Under the pieces are notes generated by a model, which saw only the letters and a program-made list of their open reading frames with translations, ran no database searches and was not told where the DNA came from. A program made the translations under genes and the position numbers. Of a stretch of DNA of 64,000 nucleotides, positions 48,691 through 59,766 are shown piece after piece (the first letter of the stretch is position 1; the number at the start of each line of letters is the position of its first letter). The DNA is from Piezodorus guildinii (Eukaryota; Arthropoda; Insecta; Hemiptera; Pentatomidae). Location: the NCBI GenBank assembly GCA_023052935.1, contig CM041297.1:87329021-87393020 (forward strand), given 5' to 3'.

Positions 48691-49867
48691 AGTGCTGTCG
48701 AACTTTAAAATCATATGTGCTGTGTGTTTTGGATACCGTTACCTACGACCTAAAAATAATCAACCTTAACATAATACCCTACTTATGACTACGCAGATGA
48801 AAACAAACAATAAAGATTATTTACAACTAGGAAACAAGATGGATACGAGACATCGGGGCTTATTCAGATCAGATTCCGAACCGCTGACTCACGAATTAAA
48901 ATTAAATTCTCATAGGGTCCTATCAGTCACGTAAGTATGCAAGCGTAACAGACAAAAAAAAATCCACAAATATAAGACATGCCAGAGGTGTACTAAATCA
49001 CGAGATTAGACGAGAAGGAGGATAAGGACGGACACAGAAACAAACAAAATAAATAAGAGACAGTGGGGCAGGTGCAAACGGGACGAGTGAGTGTCTGGAG
49101 ATGGGACACCAATTAGAGTTAATAAACCTGCTCAGGGATATATTTGTGTTGGTAGCTTGCCAGCGATGGCAAGGTGTGCCGTGTCTGACATCTCAGGGAA
49201 TGACCAGCGGATCTGTCCAAGAGGTCTGATTGAGCGGTGGAAGTGGGGTAATTACCTGAAAGAAAAGTCACTAGGATTCACATTCCAAATTTGGTTATAA
49301 TACCATAATCGAATTCACTATGCAACTCATAAGAGGAGAAGCCTTGAAAACCTGTTTTAATTGTTAGATACTCAACGCAAATGATTAGTAAGTTCCGCAA
49401 ACACCAAAAGTAAACAAAAATTATAATAATGGATTTTTATTGATTGTAGAAACTGTATGATGGAGAAGTACGGGTATGTTGAGAATGCGGCCACCATCAA
49501 AACACACCAATTATACAAAATAATTCTATTTTTGTGCCGACGTCCCGGCCTAAGTTGTGGGCCTTCCATTAAACAAAATAACAACCAATACAATTAAAAT
49601 GAAAAATAATAATAAGTTAGGTACATTAATAAAATATGGAAACAAACAGTATAATTAATCGATAATATTGGTATGAAAACATTTGAAGATTATACTGAGA
49701 AACTAAGCAAACAATTAAAGTTTTAAAGAACAATTTACGAGTAATATAATATAATATTAGAAATTATTATTCTTCAAACGTTAATTATCTGCTTAGTTTC
49801 TCATTATATTCTTAAAATATTTTCATTCAATGTTACCATATGAGTTTATAGTTTTCTTCTTTTTCTT
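48691..49867. other. Unique region with GC-richer block
   Basis: About 48850-49260 is GC-richer and holds a 69-codon plus frame without recognised domain. 'taagagacagtggggcagg' near 49055 is matched, inverted, near 53055 ('ccctgtcccactgtctctta'). Confidence 0.4.
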
Positions 49868-49974
49868 AGCCCTAATGAAGACTTCAACGTCGGCACACAA
49901 ATAAAATAAATTTGTCTCATTAAATGTCCAAGTAGTAGTAGCATTAACTAACTTCTCAATCATAAACACAACAT
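49868..49974 (+). mobile_element. Decayed hammerhead-family element, copy F5
   Basis: GCC CTAATGA (49872-49878), a shortened hairpin region, CAACGTC and then GGC, 'acaaataaaataaatttgtc' and the arm-like 'taactaacttctcaatcat'. Stem I (GCC/GGC) is kept while stem II is deleted. The core position G is changed to A, so it is inactive. A SINE-A is inserted at its right edge. Confidence 0.55.
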
Positions 49975-50258
49975 CAATCAAGTTGTTAGGGATCACTTGT
50001 AGCTGGGTGGCTAGCATAACAGCCTCCTATGCCAAAGGTCACAGGTTCAAACCCGTAGGTAGTCCTGGGATTTTTTAATGGGAGTAAAAATCCTAAGTTA
50101 AAAAGTTGTCCCAAACCTGTGCGATGTCAGGTACTCGTTAAAGATCCATACCCTAATAAAACCTGGATAGGCAAAATTTAGGACTCCCACTGTAGCATCG
50201 TCCGATTAGCCTCAGTAGCATAAATTGACGTTAAATAAATAAACAAACAATCAAGTTG
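49975..50258 (+). mobile_element. SINE-A with 11-bp TSD
   Basis: CAATCAAGTTG at 49975-49985 is repeated at 50248-50258. Head 'ggatcacttgtagctgggtg', box B GGTTCAAACCC, body with one 25-bp internal loss, tail 'aaataaataaacaaacaa'. The insertion lies in the end of an F element. Confidence 0.95.
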
Positions 50259-51167
50259 CTATGGAAAAAAAATTAGTTGGAAAAAAAATAAATAAAACAG
50301 ACCATCCGAATCAAAAACTGTGTGAATAATTAACCATCTATTCTTAGAAAAACCAATTCTGATTTTTAGGATCCTGCTGTTTATTAGCTTCAAGAATAAG
50401 TAGTTTCAATTTAAAAAGCTCAGTGTCGGTAGTCTGAGTGTCTTCATGGTATGTAAACAACGACAAACGAACCATCAATACAATAGGCTATAAATAAACG
50501 AATGCAATAATTTGACTTGAACGTTGAAATAAGCCAGGCCAAGCGTTCTTATAGTCCAATGATTTGCATTTCAAGTCGTTTCAGGTTCTCAAAATCCTGA
50601 ATTTGGGTTAAGAATTTTACAAATTACAACCAGATGAGATGATTTATTTTTACTTTTAATATTGAATAGTTGAACATATGTACATTACGAAGGATGAGAA
50701 TAAATTAAAGGTAGAATAAAAATTTAGCAGTGATACAATTAATATTTTTTGTTCTTTATTTTACAATGATACAATAATCCAGAATAATTTTTATTTGACA
50801 AAGCGGTGTTTTGTAATTGATATCTTAATAATCTTCATCTTAGCAAGCGCCTCGGCGGGCTATTAAAAATTCAGTGTATTTGGACAAGTGTATTTGTGTG
50901 GGCAGGTAGTTTGTAATGAATAGAGGTGCATCGACCACACTTTGTCAGGTAAGTGTTTAAGTAGTCGGTATCTTCGAGAAGTTTCAGTCTTCTGTGAGGA
51001 TTCCAAGTAAGGCGCTTGTCAAGATGAAGATTATAAATTTTAAATTAGATTTATGATTAAAAGAACTGGATAATTATAATGACCGGATATCAAAACTAGT
51101 TGTTTTTTACTAGTGTTGTATTTATTTACTTAATTTGTTTCTCTACCTCCTAGACCTATGTTAATAT
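50259..51167. other. AT-rich region
   Basis: No gene or shared repeat recognised. Confidence 0.4.
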
Positions 51168-51404
51168 TTCTGTGGCGGTCGTGGAAAACTGGATAACTCG
51201 AGTTATATCAAAAATGAGTTAACTCCATGTATCGCTCCCTCAGAACGTCTCCCACGTCGTGTTAAATTGGTTAAAGAAAGGTTGGTTCAGGTGGAAAGAA
51301 AGCTGTATGTTATAACTCTATTTTGGGTGAAACGTAAAGTTTAAGTCGCTCACCAGTAAAATGAAATATTTTGACTTGACCACTTATTCACGACCGCCAC
51401 AGAA
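51168..51404. mobile_element. MITE-like element, 237 bp
   Basis: TTCTGTGGCGGTCGTG (51168-51183) is perfectly inverted at 51389-51404. The interior is noncoding and different from all other repeats here. The flanking duplication is not clear. It is probably a non-autonomous DNA transposon; no other copy lies in the window. Confidence 0.6.
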
Positions 51405-52080
51405 TTTAGTTTGTAAATTATCATAGTTCTTTTTTTTTTTTTGTTCTTCTTAACGGACATCTTCTTGTTTCATGTTCTTATTAACGGACTAAGTACCAGT
51501 TAGTCTATTAAATTAAATCTATTAAAATAAATTTTTTATCCATTAGACTCGTGACCAAAGCCACAGTCGTGGTCATAGAAATAACATCACCCAATAAACA
51601 AAATGTTTCCAAATACATAACCGCATATTTTAAAAAGATACTGAATACACAAAAAAATATATCTATTACTTATTGGATATTAAAGAAAAGCACCCAAAAA
51701 TCAATGAAGGAATGTAGAAGTTTAAATTCTTTCGTCAAATGATTTTCAATTTTCAAAAAGTTTAGGTGAATATTGTTCCACTTCATATAATCTCACAATG
51801 TTAATTGTTTCTGATAGCAAAATGCTTAAAATAATTTATGAAATTTTAATGGTAGTAGTTAAAAATACTGATTAAGAACAAAGAAACGTTATTATTTTTA
51901 TTTTTTAAATTCTTCATTTCATTAAGCGTATGATATTAATTAGCAGGCACACAAAAATATTAGACTGAATTAAACTTATTACCATCAAAAATTAAAGTAT
52001 AGGTGATGCGATTTCGATGTGCCCGACTGTATAAGAAAAATGGTTTCATCTTTCACCTTCTATTTAAAAAATAATAGAGT
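51405..52080. other. AT-rich region
   Basis: No gene recognised. A 63-codon K/T-rich frame from 51551 looks like chance. Confidence 0.4.
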
Positions 52081-52630
52081 TTTTTTTTCAACAACAATTT
52101 TTTATTGAGTAAAATTACAATCTGTCCCAATTTGGACATCAATAGTAGTGCTGAAAGATATCATACTTACTACATTCATACAATATTTACACAGCATAAA
52201 ATTACAATAAAATATATACACAATAATGAATCAGTACAATAAAGTCACTTATACCTATATACACATACACACACTCATACATACATCACGTTGAGTGGAG
52301 AATCTAGCCAGTGCTAGAACTCCAATATATTTACAAAAGGTCGCGGGGCCACTGCCGTTTCAACCTTCTAGGTGGGTTGTATGGATGAGTGGAGCTGGAT
52401 AGGGATTGAGCTAGAGGATTGGGATGATGAATGAGGTTCTGGTGGAATTTGGAAAATTTGGATGGAATTAGGTCTGAAATAAATGGAACATTAAGGTCGT
52501 GGTGCAAGGTATAGTTGGAGACATAATAAGGAGCATTTACTATTATACGGAGGACTTTGGATTGAATGCGTTTGATGTTAGTACGTTTAGCTGTTCCCCA
52601 CAGTTCAAGTCCGTAGGTCCAGATGGGTTA
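52081..52630 (-). mobile_element. 5'-truncated Jockey LINE
   Basis: Minus strand: about 100 ORF2 codons without a stop, from WTYGLELWGTAKRTN through VLRIIVNAPYYVSN to RRLKRQWPRDLL, with the stop at 52331-52333. Then come a 240-bp 3' UTR with (GT)-rich sequence, a CTCAATAAAAA signal and an A tail at 52081-52088. The protein is close to the 20.9 kb copy but the 3' UTR differs, so it is a sister subfamily. Confidence 0.9.
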
Positions 52631-53274
52631 TAAGATTTTTAGCGTTTTTACTTTTTCAACGCGGTGCCATAAATGGACAATGATATACTGCCTTCGGGAC
52701 TAACCAGTATTCTTATATTTTTTTCGTAGCACGTTTGCGAGCAAAATATCAATAAAAATATGCCCTTGGAAACATCAGTAACATATGTCAGTACTAAACC
52801 TTGCCTTGACCTATATTCCAAACCATACCTTAGCGGGTTCTAAGAAAACCTCCAGGACTCTTAAGAACTCGCCTTTGGACTCGATCTTTACAAAGCTATC
52901 GATATTTTTCACCCTTCACCCCCTCCCCTGGCAGTCCTGAGACAGGGCTGAAGACTGAGATGACAGAAATAGCCGCGGCATCAATCGCGAGGGCACGGAC
53001 GGAAATACTCCGCCATGGATCGTTTAGCGTCCACTTCTACCAATTAGTCTCCCTGTCCCACTGTCTCTTAGTGAAGGCTCCTAGCTAATTTATGAAGCTG
53101 TCCCTGGATTCAGCAGGCATTAATAAGACTTACAGGGTAAGGTAAGGATATTGTAAGCAGGCCGGTGATTATACTTGCGAGGATATTTAAAGTCGGAAAA
53201 CGCGAAAAAAAAAAATCCTTAATCAAACAAGGTTTAAAGCTAGTTATTGGCATGTATCAGGAATTTAAAAAAAA
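52631..53274. other. Unique region with GC-richer block
   Basis: About 52910-53110 is GC-richer and contains ACCAATTAG and CCGCGG. No gene recognised. Confidence 0.4.
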
Positions 53275-54108
53275 TCTGGTGCGGGAAACACACGACTTTC
53301 ACTTACCTCCATTTTTAAAATCAATGAAGGAATTTTTAAATAGATTTAGAGATAAAAATACGTGAAACTATTAAAGAATTAATTAAATCGAATTTATATA
53401 GAAACATGTGTTTTATTAAAAAATCTATTATATTAATATCTAAAATAATCAGTTAGTTTTATCTTCTTTTCATCACTCTCTATTAACTTTTAAAAGCTTC
53501 AGTATAAGATAATATTTTTTCTAAAATCTTTAGCTTTCCAACTGTATCAATCTCATGTTCAAAAATAAAATTGCATTAAAAAAATATTTTTTTCAGTTTT
53601 CTCCTTTGGATGCTTTTCAAATTCGCTCAACTTGCATATTTACCTCTTTTTCATCAGTGGTAACAAGATAATAAAGTTATTTTTTTAGAATCGACAAAAT
53701 TAAAGGTACTTTAGGGGAAGAAAATTTAAAATATCGGGATTTAAGCCCTGTCAGACCATTTTTATCCGAATAAAAGCCCATTAAATCTTACATCGATATA
53801 GCGAGTTTAATCGAAATCGTCGGAACCGTTTTCGAGAAAATCGAAAAAAGGTGCGAAATGCATAGTATAAAGTGGCTCTTCTGGTAAGCTCATTTTGATA
53901 TAGTTGTCTTAAATATGAAATTTCAGTTTCATAGGACTTACCTTTTCCGCCCGGGAGTTACCACACACACACACACACACAGACCTTTTTGCGGGACTTG
54001 GTTATTTGGACTCAAGGGACCCTAAAACGTGTATTTCCGTTGAAAACTGGAATTCGAAAATGTTCACGATCGCAATACTTCCCCTTACTATATATAGTAA
54101 GTGAAAGT
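53275..54108 (+). mobile_element. Family C (Helentron-like), best complete copy
   Basis: It begins TCTGGTGCGGG. ACTTTCACTTAC lies 20 bp inside the 5' end (53295-53306) and its exact inverse GTAAGTGAAAGT closes the 3' end (54097-54108). CTTACTATATATAGTAAG at 54084-54101 is a perfect 18-bp palindrome. An internal (CA)n lies near 53961-53980. Asymmetric terminal inverted repeats, a 3' hairpin and a central microsatellite are features of non-autonomous Helentrons (HINE/DINE-1). No Rep/helicase is coded, so mobilisation would be in trans. Confidence 0.85.
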
Positions 54109-54481
54109 AAAAAAAACAAAAAAACAATGCTCATATACAATAGATATGGAGTGTGAAACAGTAATTGATTTCTTAGCTATCTATGATCCAATATACTTTG
54201 AACAAGAAGAATGATTAAAAATAAGCATGAAATCTGCAAGTAGTAAATTATTAGTGCCGAAAACAAACTACCTCTTAGTCCGTAGATTAAAAAAATCACT
54301 TATAAAAAAAACAAAACTAAACAAACGTTGAGACATAAAATAACTCTGACATGAAATGATTAACGGCAGAGCTTACTCCTAAAAATATTTAATTGCTTTT
54401 AAGATTTACACTTTTTAGCAAAAATTTGGGCCCCCATTTCATGTAAACGAAATAATTTTTAGTTTCAATAATGAAAAGATA
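54109..54481. other. AT-rich spacer
   Basis: Nothing recognised. Confidence 0.4.
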
Positions 54482-54570
54482 TAAATATATAAAATGAAAA
54501 TGAAATGAAATGAAAAAAAAAAAAAATATTCTGAGATCAAGTCCCCTTAAAATAACAAACAATGAACAGA
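54482..54570 (-). repeat. Family G LINE-like tail
   Basis: Inverted match to the 46.5 kb tail: 'aaggggacttgatctcagaa' followed on the minus strand by T-rich sequence and (TTTCA)n. Confidence 0.45.
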
Positions 54571-54766
54571 AAGAAATCCTTATGGTCCGGTAACTTAAAG
54601 AAAATATATATAAAAAAATGTATGTATAAAAAAATATACATATATTATAAATATATTTATTTATTCGGATATATCACAATTTCTCACAATGAACAATAAT
54701 GATATTGCTACAGGATTACATTCATACAATATAAACAAAAGAAAATTCAAATTACATAAAATGAAA

Positions 54767-54978
54767 CTAAAATAAATAAAGAGTTATTGTTGACCGTTGA
54801 GAAATTAGATGAAGAAGATGGTTTGACTTCTTTAGACACCGTCTCAGAGTCAATCCTGATGAACCCCACAATGTAGGTCGAAACGTCGGTATATAATTAA
54901 AATAGCACTTGTTTTAAATGCGTTTTTCTATTTTATGACCGCACCCCCAACCATCTTCTTCATCTAAAATAAATAAAG
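54767..54978 (+). mobile_element. Hammerhead-bearing short retro-element, copy F6, with 15-bp TSD
   Basis: CTAAAATAAATAAAG at 54767-54781 is repeated exactly at 54964-54978, so the insertion is 182 bp (54782-54963). The left arm 'gaaattagatgaagaagatg' is inverted at the right end ('catcttcttcat'). Between them are the hammerhead-like core, 'aattaaaatagcacttgttt', and the shared block TGACCGCACCCCC. Size and TSD agree with copy F1, although the arms are unrelated in sequence. No protein is encoded. It inserted into an old LINE tail. Confidence 0.8.
54853..54890 (+). ncRNA. Hammerhead ribozyme-like core (F6)
   Basis: CTGATGA (54856-54862), a hairpin with ACC/GGT strands, GAAAC (54880-54884) and GTC (54885-54887). 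ATC before the core pairs with GGT after GTC (G-C, G-T, T-A), giving stem I. All invariant core bases are present. Stem III is a single pair, so activity would probably need dimerisation. Confidence 0.65.
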
Positions 54979-54985
54979 GTATATA

Positions 54986-57819
54986 AAGGTAATAACACAA
55001 TTTATAAATTAAATACTTATAAATTAAAACCAAATATGGATACACTCCTACTTATATACAATATTTACATTTTGCTGGGTAATCCCGGACGGAGCATGCC
55101 CATCCACTTGTGGGAAGAAAAAATAAATAACTTTGGACAAAATCGCTAATAATAAAAATCTTAAATAAATGATAAACAATGGTACTTAAAAAAACAACTA
55201 AATAATACATAATATATTGTGAATATTTATATAAATGACTGTGTTAATCGGTCCGTAAGTCAGAAACTACAAAGGGTCATTAAAGTATTGTAAATATATG
55301 AATTTTCCTCACAGTTTGAAATTATAGTTATTGACTGTCATCTTGGATAGCGAAATTCTATTACATTTTATAGCTAACTTGCATAAATTAATAATACACT
55401 TGCAGCTATTACTATTTACAAATAATTACTCATTTCAAGTGAGGGAAGGTGAGTATAAAAATGCTAGACCATCGCAGCATAAACGTAAACAACTAATGAG
55501 AGGGCATTAAACTTATTTCTTAATGTAAGTAAGCAAATAGTTTTCCCAATACGATTTTAAATTCCAAAGATTCAAAAATTAGCATATTGTATATATTTAG
55601 TTATTTTTTATCTTATTCTACAAATATTCATTACTACAGCCATATAATGGATTAAAATATGAAAACAGTCCCTATGACACTCCATTCTTGAGATGCGAAA
55701 TGGATAATGCAACAGATGGATCACTTCCTCCATTACCAGGAAAAGACATGTTGATGGCCAAGATCTAAGGGTGTTGCCTTTACATCATTCTTCAGTCCTT
55801 CTTGTAACTAGAATTATGGATCATACCATGTTCTATTCTTGTTTTATATATTTTTAAAATAATTGTTATCTAAAACCTTAGCAAGCCAGTTCTGGCGGAG
55901 TACTCCTAATTACAACAGATTCATTCACCCACACAGGATAAAAAAAGAAACCCAGCCAGAAATAAAACGGATTTAATAACGGCAATAAATAGGGCTCAGA
56001 GGCAGTTTATCAGAGTGAGAGCTCGTCAAATAAACTATCATTATAGGCAGACATATCTAGAAAGGGGCCGATAAATTATCGCAACTATAAATACTACAGT
56101 TCTAAGACGGAGTTATTAGCTCGGATCTGGAATTAAAATTCATCCTTCAACGGCTGACAGATGTACAGGTTGTTGCGCAAGACGTGGCCTCCCATAATAG
56201 GAAACGAATTCCTCCTAGGTGACACACACCACCGCCAGCAATAATTCTCATATCCAACCGCGTATCCGAGTCCGGTCCTCAGGTCATTAATGGCGGCGAT
56301 AATTACGCACGGGCGTACAATAATCGATTATCTACTCTGACTTATCGTCCACTGTCGATATATATCGAGTCGGTACGTGTTGTCGGCGGTATCTTGGTAT
56401 CTGTCTCCATGATGCATCAGGGTGTCTGCGGGGGCAACAACTGCTTCGAAGGTAATAGCTCAATGGTTGCAATGAGTCAATTTATGCAGTAACATCAAAT
56501 CTCTTACGCTATCTCGATATATCTTACTTTTTGCGTGTCAGGGCTGAGTCTAAGATAACTCAAATAATAATATGTCACTCATCTAGACAATGATACTGAA
56601 CAAGTCGCAATTGTAAAGGTATATAAGTCACTATTAGCTTTATACAATAACTGAATCTTTTTTTTTTTTTTTTTTTTTAAATAATGTATTATTAAAATAG
56701 TGTTTTTAAAACTACAATAAAGTTTTATCAATTGTATGTTTTTATTAAACGAGCTTAAGGACATCTAATGATTATGTTTAAAAGGTAAAGTGTATTAAGT
56801 AATTATGTTTATGTCTATTACTACTGTTTTGTTATTGTATAGTTAGCAATGTGGAACTTATATGTGTTAACAAATAATAACTTTATTTGTTTTAAATAGT
56901 TAAAAGAGTAAGTGATTGACCAATAGCAAATGCATCGTCTTATAATGATGAAGTTGTTGTTGACGGTTTTGACTAAGAGATCAGAGAAGTAGATGTGGTG
57001 TACGGTCATCAAGAAAACACAACAATAACATAAAAATAAAATAATTTTGTTTTATTAGTGTTTTCTTAGTGACTAAATCCCCAACATCGGATCCGCCGTG
57101 TACGTCTTATAGTTACTCCATTCATAAACGCATTCATGCAAATTTAAATAAAAAAATAAAAAATTCGCGAGTAAAGCCACGGGTTACTGCTAGTGTTATT
57201 ATAAACCTTTATTATAAATCAGTAGTATCAAAACTCAAAATCGTCAAGTAGAGCGCCTTAAGAACGGCTGCGCTCCAACTGAAGCGTGTTTCTTAATTGC
57301 CTTTCTCACTCCCTTGTCCTTCCCTCTCTATAAATACTCTCCAAAATAATTAATTTTATTAAATTTGCCTTATTTATTAAATATGCCTTAATTATCTTTT
57401 TCTTACTATAAGTAGTAAGGCTATACCATAATTATTTTATTGCTTTCCTTATTAAACCTAGCACTACAATTATTAATTTTTCCCATGTAAAAGTGTTATA
57501 AAATCAGTCATGATAATTTTTTTTTTCATCTTTACATCTGATGATTTGTAGAAGAGACTAAGTTCTTCAGGGAAACCAGGAAAAACACTTTTAAAAATAG
57601 TATACAAGATGTTTAAAAAAATAGCTTAATTTGGTTATATTTTCTTATCTATGGCTATGTGTTTATATTGATTTATTTTATTAAATAATAGAAAAGCAAT
57701 GACGGAAATTCCCAAATGGTCATCGTAAGCATGAATATTGTTTTTAACATAACAATATCGGATTGAGTGGAACTGAAAATGGGACCGTATAGTAATATAT
57801 TAAATTGTAATCAGACAGG
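54986..57819. other. Long unique region with a GC-richer block
   Basis: AT-rich overall. About 56150-56460 is GC-richer, with TAATTA/ATCGAT-type sites (ATTAATGGCGGCGATAATTA, AATCGATTATC), and is a candidate regulatory element. A T20 run lies near 56660. No gene recognised. Confidence 0.4.
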
Positions 57820-57963
57820 CGGACGGGTAGAATGGTGAGCAGCCAATTATGAAATATGGATCCGATGTAAATTAGGCTAGGTGTTCGGATAGGGGTGCTG
57901 CAGGGTAACCCCCTGGTGCCTTTACTTTTTACAATATATGCAAATGATAGCGTTGCAGTTTAG
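57820..57963 (+). pseudogene. Decayed LINE reverse transcriptase motif
   Basis: 57877-57960 reads LGVRIGVLQGNPLVPLLFTI followed by YANDSVAV and a stop. It matches the RT block 'G(V/I).QG..LGPLLF..Y.NDL' of non-LTR retrotransposons. Flanking sequence is interrupted by stops. Family assignment is not possible. Confidence 0.8.
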
Positions 57964-58414
57964 CCCTCTCATGCATACAGGCGATACCGATCTGATATAA
58001 GTATACAGCCCCGAGCTTGAATTACAATATAACGGAACTGATTTAGTGTTGCCGTCGGTTGATCAACAACTGTTGCTAATCAACATCAACAACAGGAACG
58101 TCTTGAGAGGCCCTGGTAATTAAATTTCCGTCTCTTTTTCTAGGTTCTTCTTTATGGACACACCTATTGATTTATTCGCAACCTGAAGGGGAAATTCAGT
58201 CGTTAATTGAATTCCCTATCCGAGGATCTTGGTTTGGTAAACAGAATATTCCTTGAGGTTTTAGGGTTTCATAATTAAATTTGAACATCAATTAATCGCA
58301 CATAATAGTTTGATGAATACTAATAATGCTAGCCATAAATTAAGAATAAAATCTACTTAAAGGTTCTTGAAATATTTAGTCCGTCATTATATTAGTGGAT
58401 TATATACATTACAT
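57964..58414. other. AT-rich region
   Basis: It may hold further eroded LINE sequence to about 58110. Otherwise nothing is recognised. Confidence 0.4.
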
Positions 58415-58428
58415 TAATAACCCTCCAA

Positions 58429-58461
<33 letters not shown>

Positions 58462-58781
58462 CACCGCTACAACTCATGAAGGGTCTTGGGTTCAGTACAT
58501 ATAGAGATTCGTACTGTTTTTAGGCCAACGGCAGTGCAACGAAGTTATTAGGCCTTAATCGCGCTCAGCCGCCAGGTTTTTCCCAATAATTTTGGGTATC
58601 CAATTTAAAGAGGCTGGGTTTGCCCCAGGAGGGTCTCCATACCCTAGGGTCGCCCCCCGACTGAATTAACAGAATAAATTATATTCTGCCACAGCCGGAA
58701 TTCGAATCCAGGAGCTGGAGCACCGCAGACTAGCGCTCTATCCACTAGACCACGCCGCTCCCTAATAACCCTCCAATAAAA
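58415..58781 (-). mobile_element. SINE-B, full length, long TSD, poly(T) tail
   Basis: TAATAACCCTCCAATAAAA occurs at 58415-58433 and 58763-58781. On the sense (minus) strand: head 'gagcggcgtggtctagtgga' with box A, box B GGATTCGAATTCC, 'ctgtggcagaatataattta', 'ggggggcgaccctagggtat', 'aacctggcggctgagcgcga', 'cagtacgaatctctatatgt' and 'gttgtagcggtgcagg', then some 27 T. Orientation is fixed by the pol III boxes, so the tail is poly(T). This is the reference copy of SINE-B. Confidence 0.95.
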
Positions 58782-59557
58782 TTTAAAAAATGAAATGTTA
58801 AAAAAAATTCAATTTTAGTATTCAGAATACATCTCAAGAAATTTTCAGTCTTAACCAGATCGATCTATTTAGTCACTCTATTTTAGACAGATTTAAATAC
58901 AATTTTAAGAAAACCAAGGAGTGTATGACAAAACAATAAAAGAAATGAATTTAAAATGTAAGCAGCGTTTTTTGGTTTATTTTTTTCCTTCTCTCTTCTT
59001 TATAACTAAGGATCATATGAAAATTATATTTTATTATAATAATTCAGTTCTTCGAAGTTAATTGAATAATTTCACCATAATTTTGTGTTTTCTCCATCTT
59101 GTAAAATTTCTGCTAAAGTTCCCAATGAATTTAATTTAGGCTGAGTTGGTTCGAATAGGAAAAACTCTAGTAGCACTTGTTTTACTTTTTGTTACTTGTT
59201 TTAACAATATTCACAAGTTGGGAACTCCAGACCTCAGAAGGGATAGCCATTGGTAAATTGACAGTGTTCTTTTCGGAGTTGGCACAGTATGAGTTCTTTT
59301 CTCCTAGATTTCCTCTATAGATTCCTCCTCCATTTTTTCAATCTCAAATTTTATAAAATTCAAGAGAAATGAAAAATCTGAAGTTGATTTGTTTTGCTAT
59401 TTAAAGTGTTCTTTCTAATTACCTATTTTTGAAAATTTAATAACACCTATTTCTCAACAAAATCTACAGTTAAGCGCAAAAATAAATAATACATTTCAAA
59501 TAACACAATGACATTTATGAGCATAAAAAATAAAAGAAAAAATCGTGTGCGAGTACA
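58782..59557. other. AT-rich region
   Basis: No gene or shared repeat recognised. Confidence 0.4.
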
Positions 59558-59766
59558 ATCTATAGAGGCACTATGGTTCATAACATACAGGTTTCAGTTC
59601 ATACACATTCATACCGATTTTAAGAGTTCAGTTATTCCTCAAATATTGGGTATCCACTTTACACCGTGTTTCTCTCCGGCTGAAATAATCATCCTATAAC
59701 AGTCAGGTTCGAACACGGTATCCGGAGAGTAGTATACCAGAGTTCTATCCATTGCACGGTCACACT
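59558..59766 (-). mobile_element. SINE-B, decayed
   Basis: Sense strand: 'tgtgaccgtgcaatggatag', box-B-like GTGTTCGAACCTG, 'ctgttataggatga', 'aaagtggatacccaatattt' and a worn 3' half. No T tail. Confidence 0.7.

Larger units (their letters stand above)
54657..54985 (-). mobile_element. Decayed LINE tail split by a hammerhead element
   Basis: 54657-54781 matches the 3' end of the 20.9 kb LINE subfamily on the minus strand ('atatcacaatt', 'acattcatacaatat', 'attacataaaatgaaactaa') with clear divergence. It is interrupted at 54782-54963 by the insertion described next. Confidence 0.7.

Noticed and set aside
51121..51250. Exon after CTCTACCTCCTAG acceptor
   Set aside because: The frame (TYVNISVAVVENWITR) runs into the MITE TIR and stops after about 22 codons.
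49055..53075. Long-range inverted pair 'taagagacagtggggcagg' / 'ccctgtcccactgtctctta'
   Set aside because: Only about 18 bp with mismatch and no similarity beyond it; most likely chance or a shared short motif.
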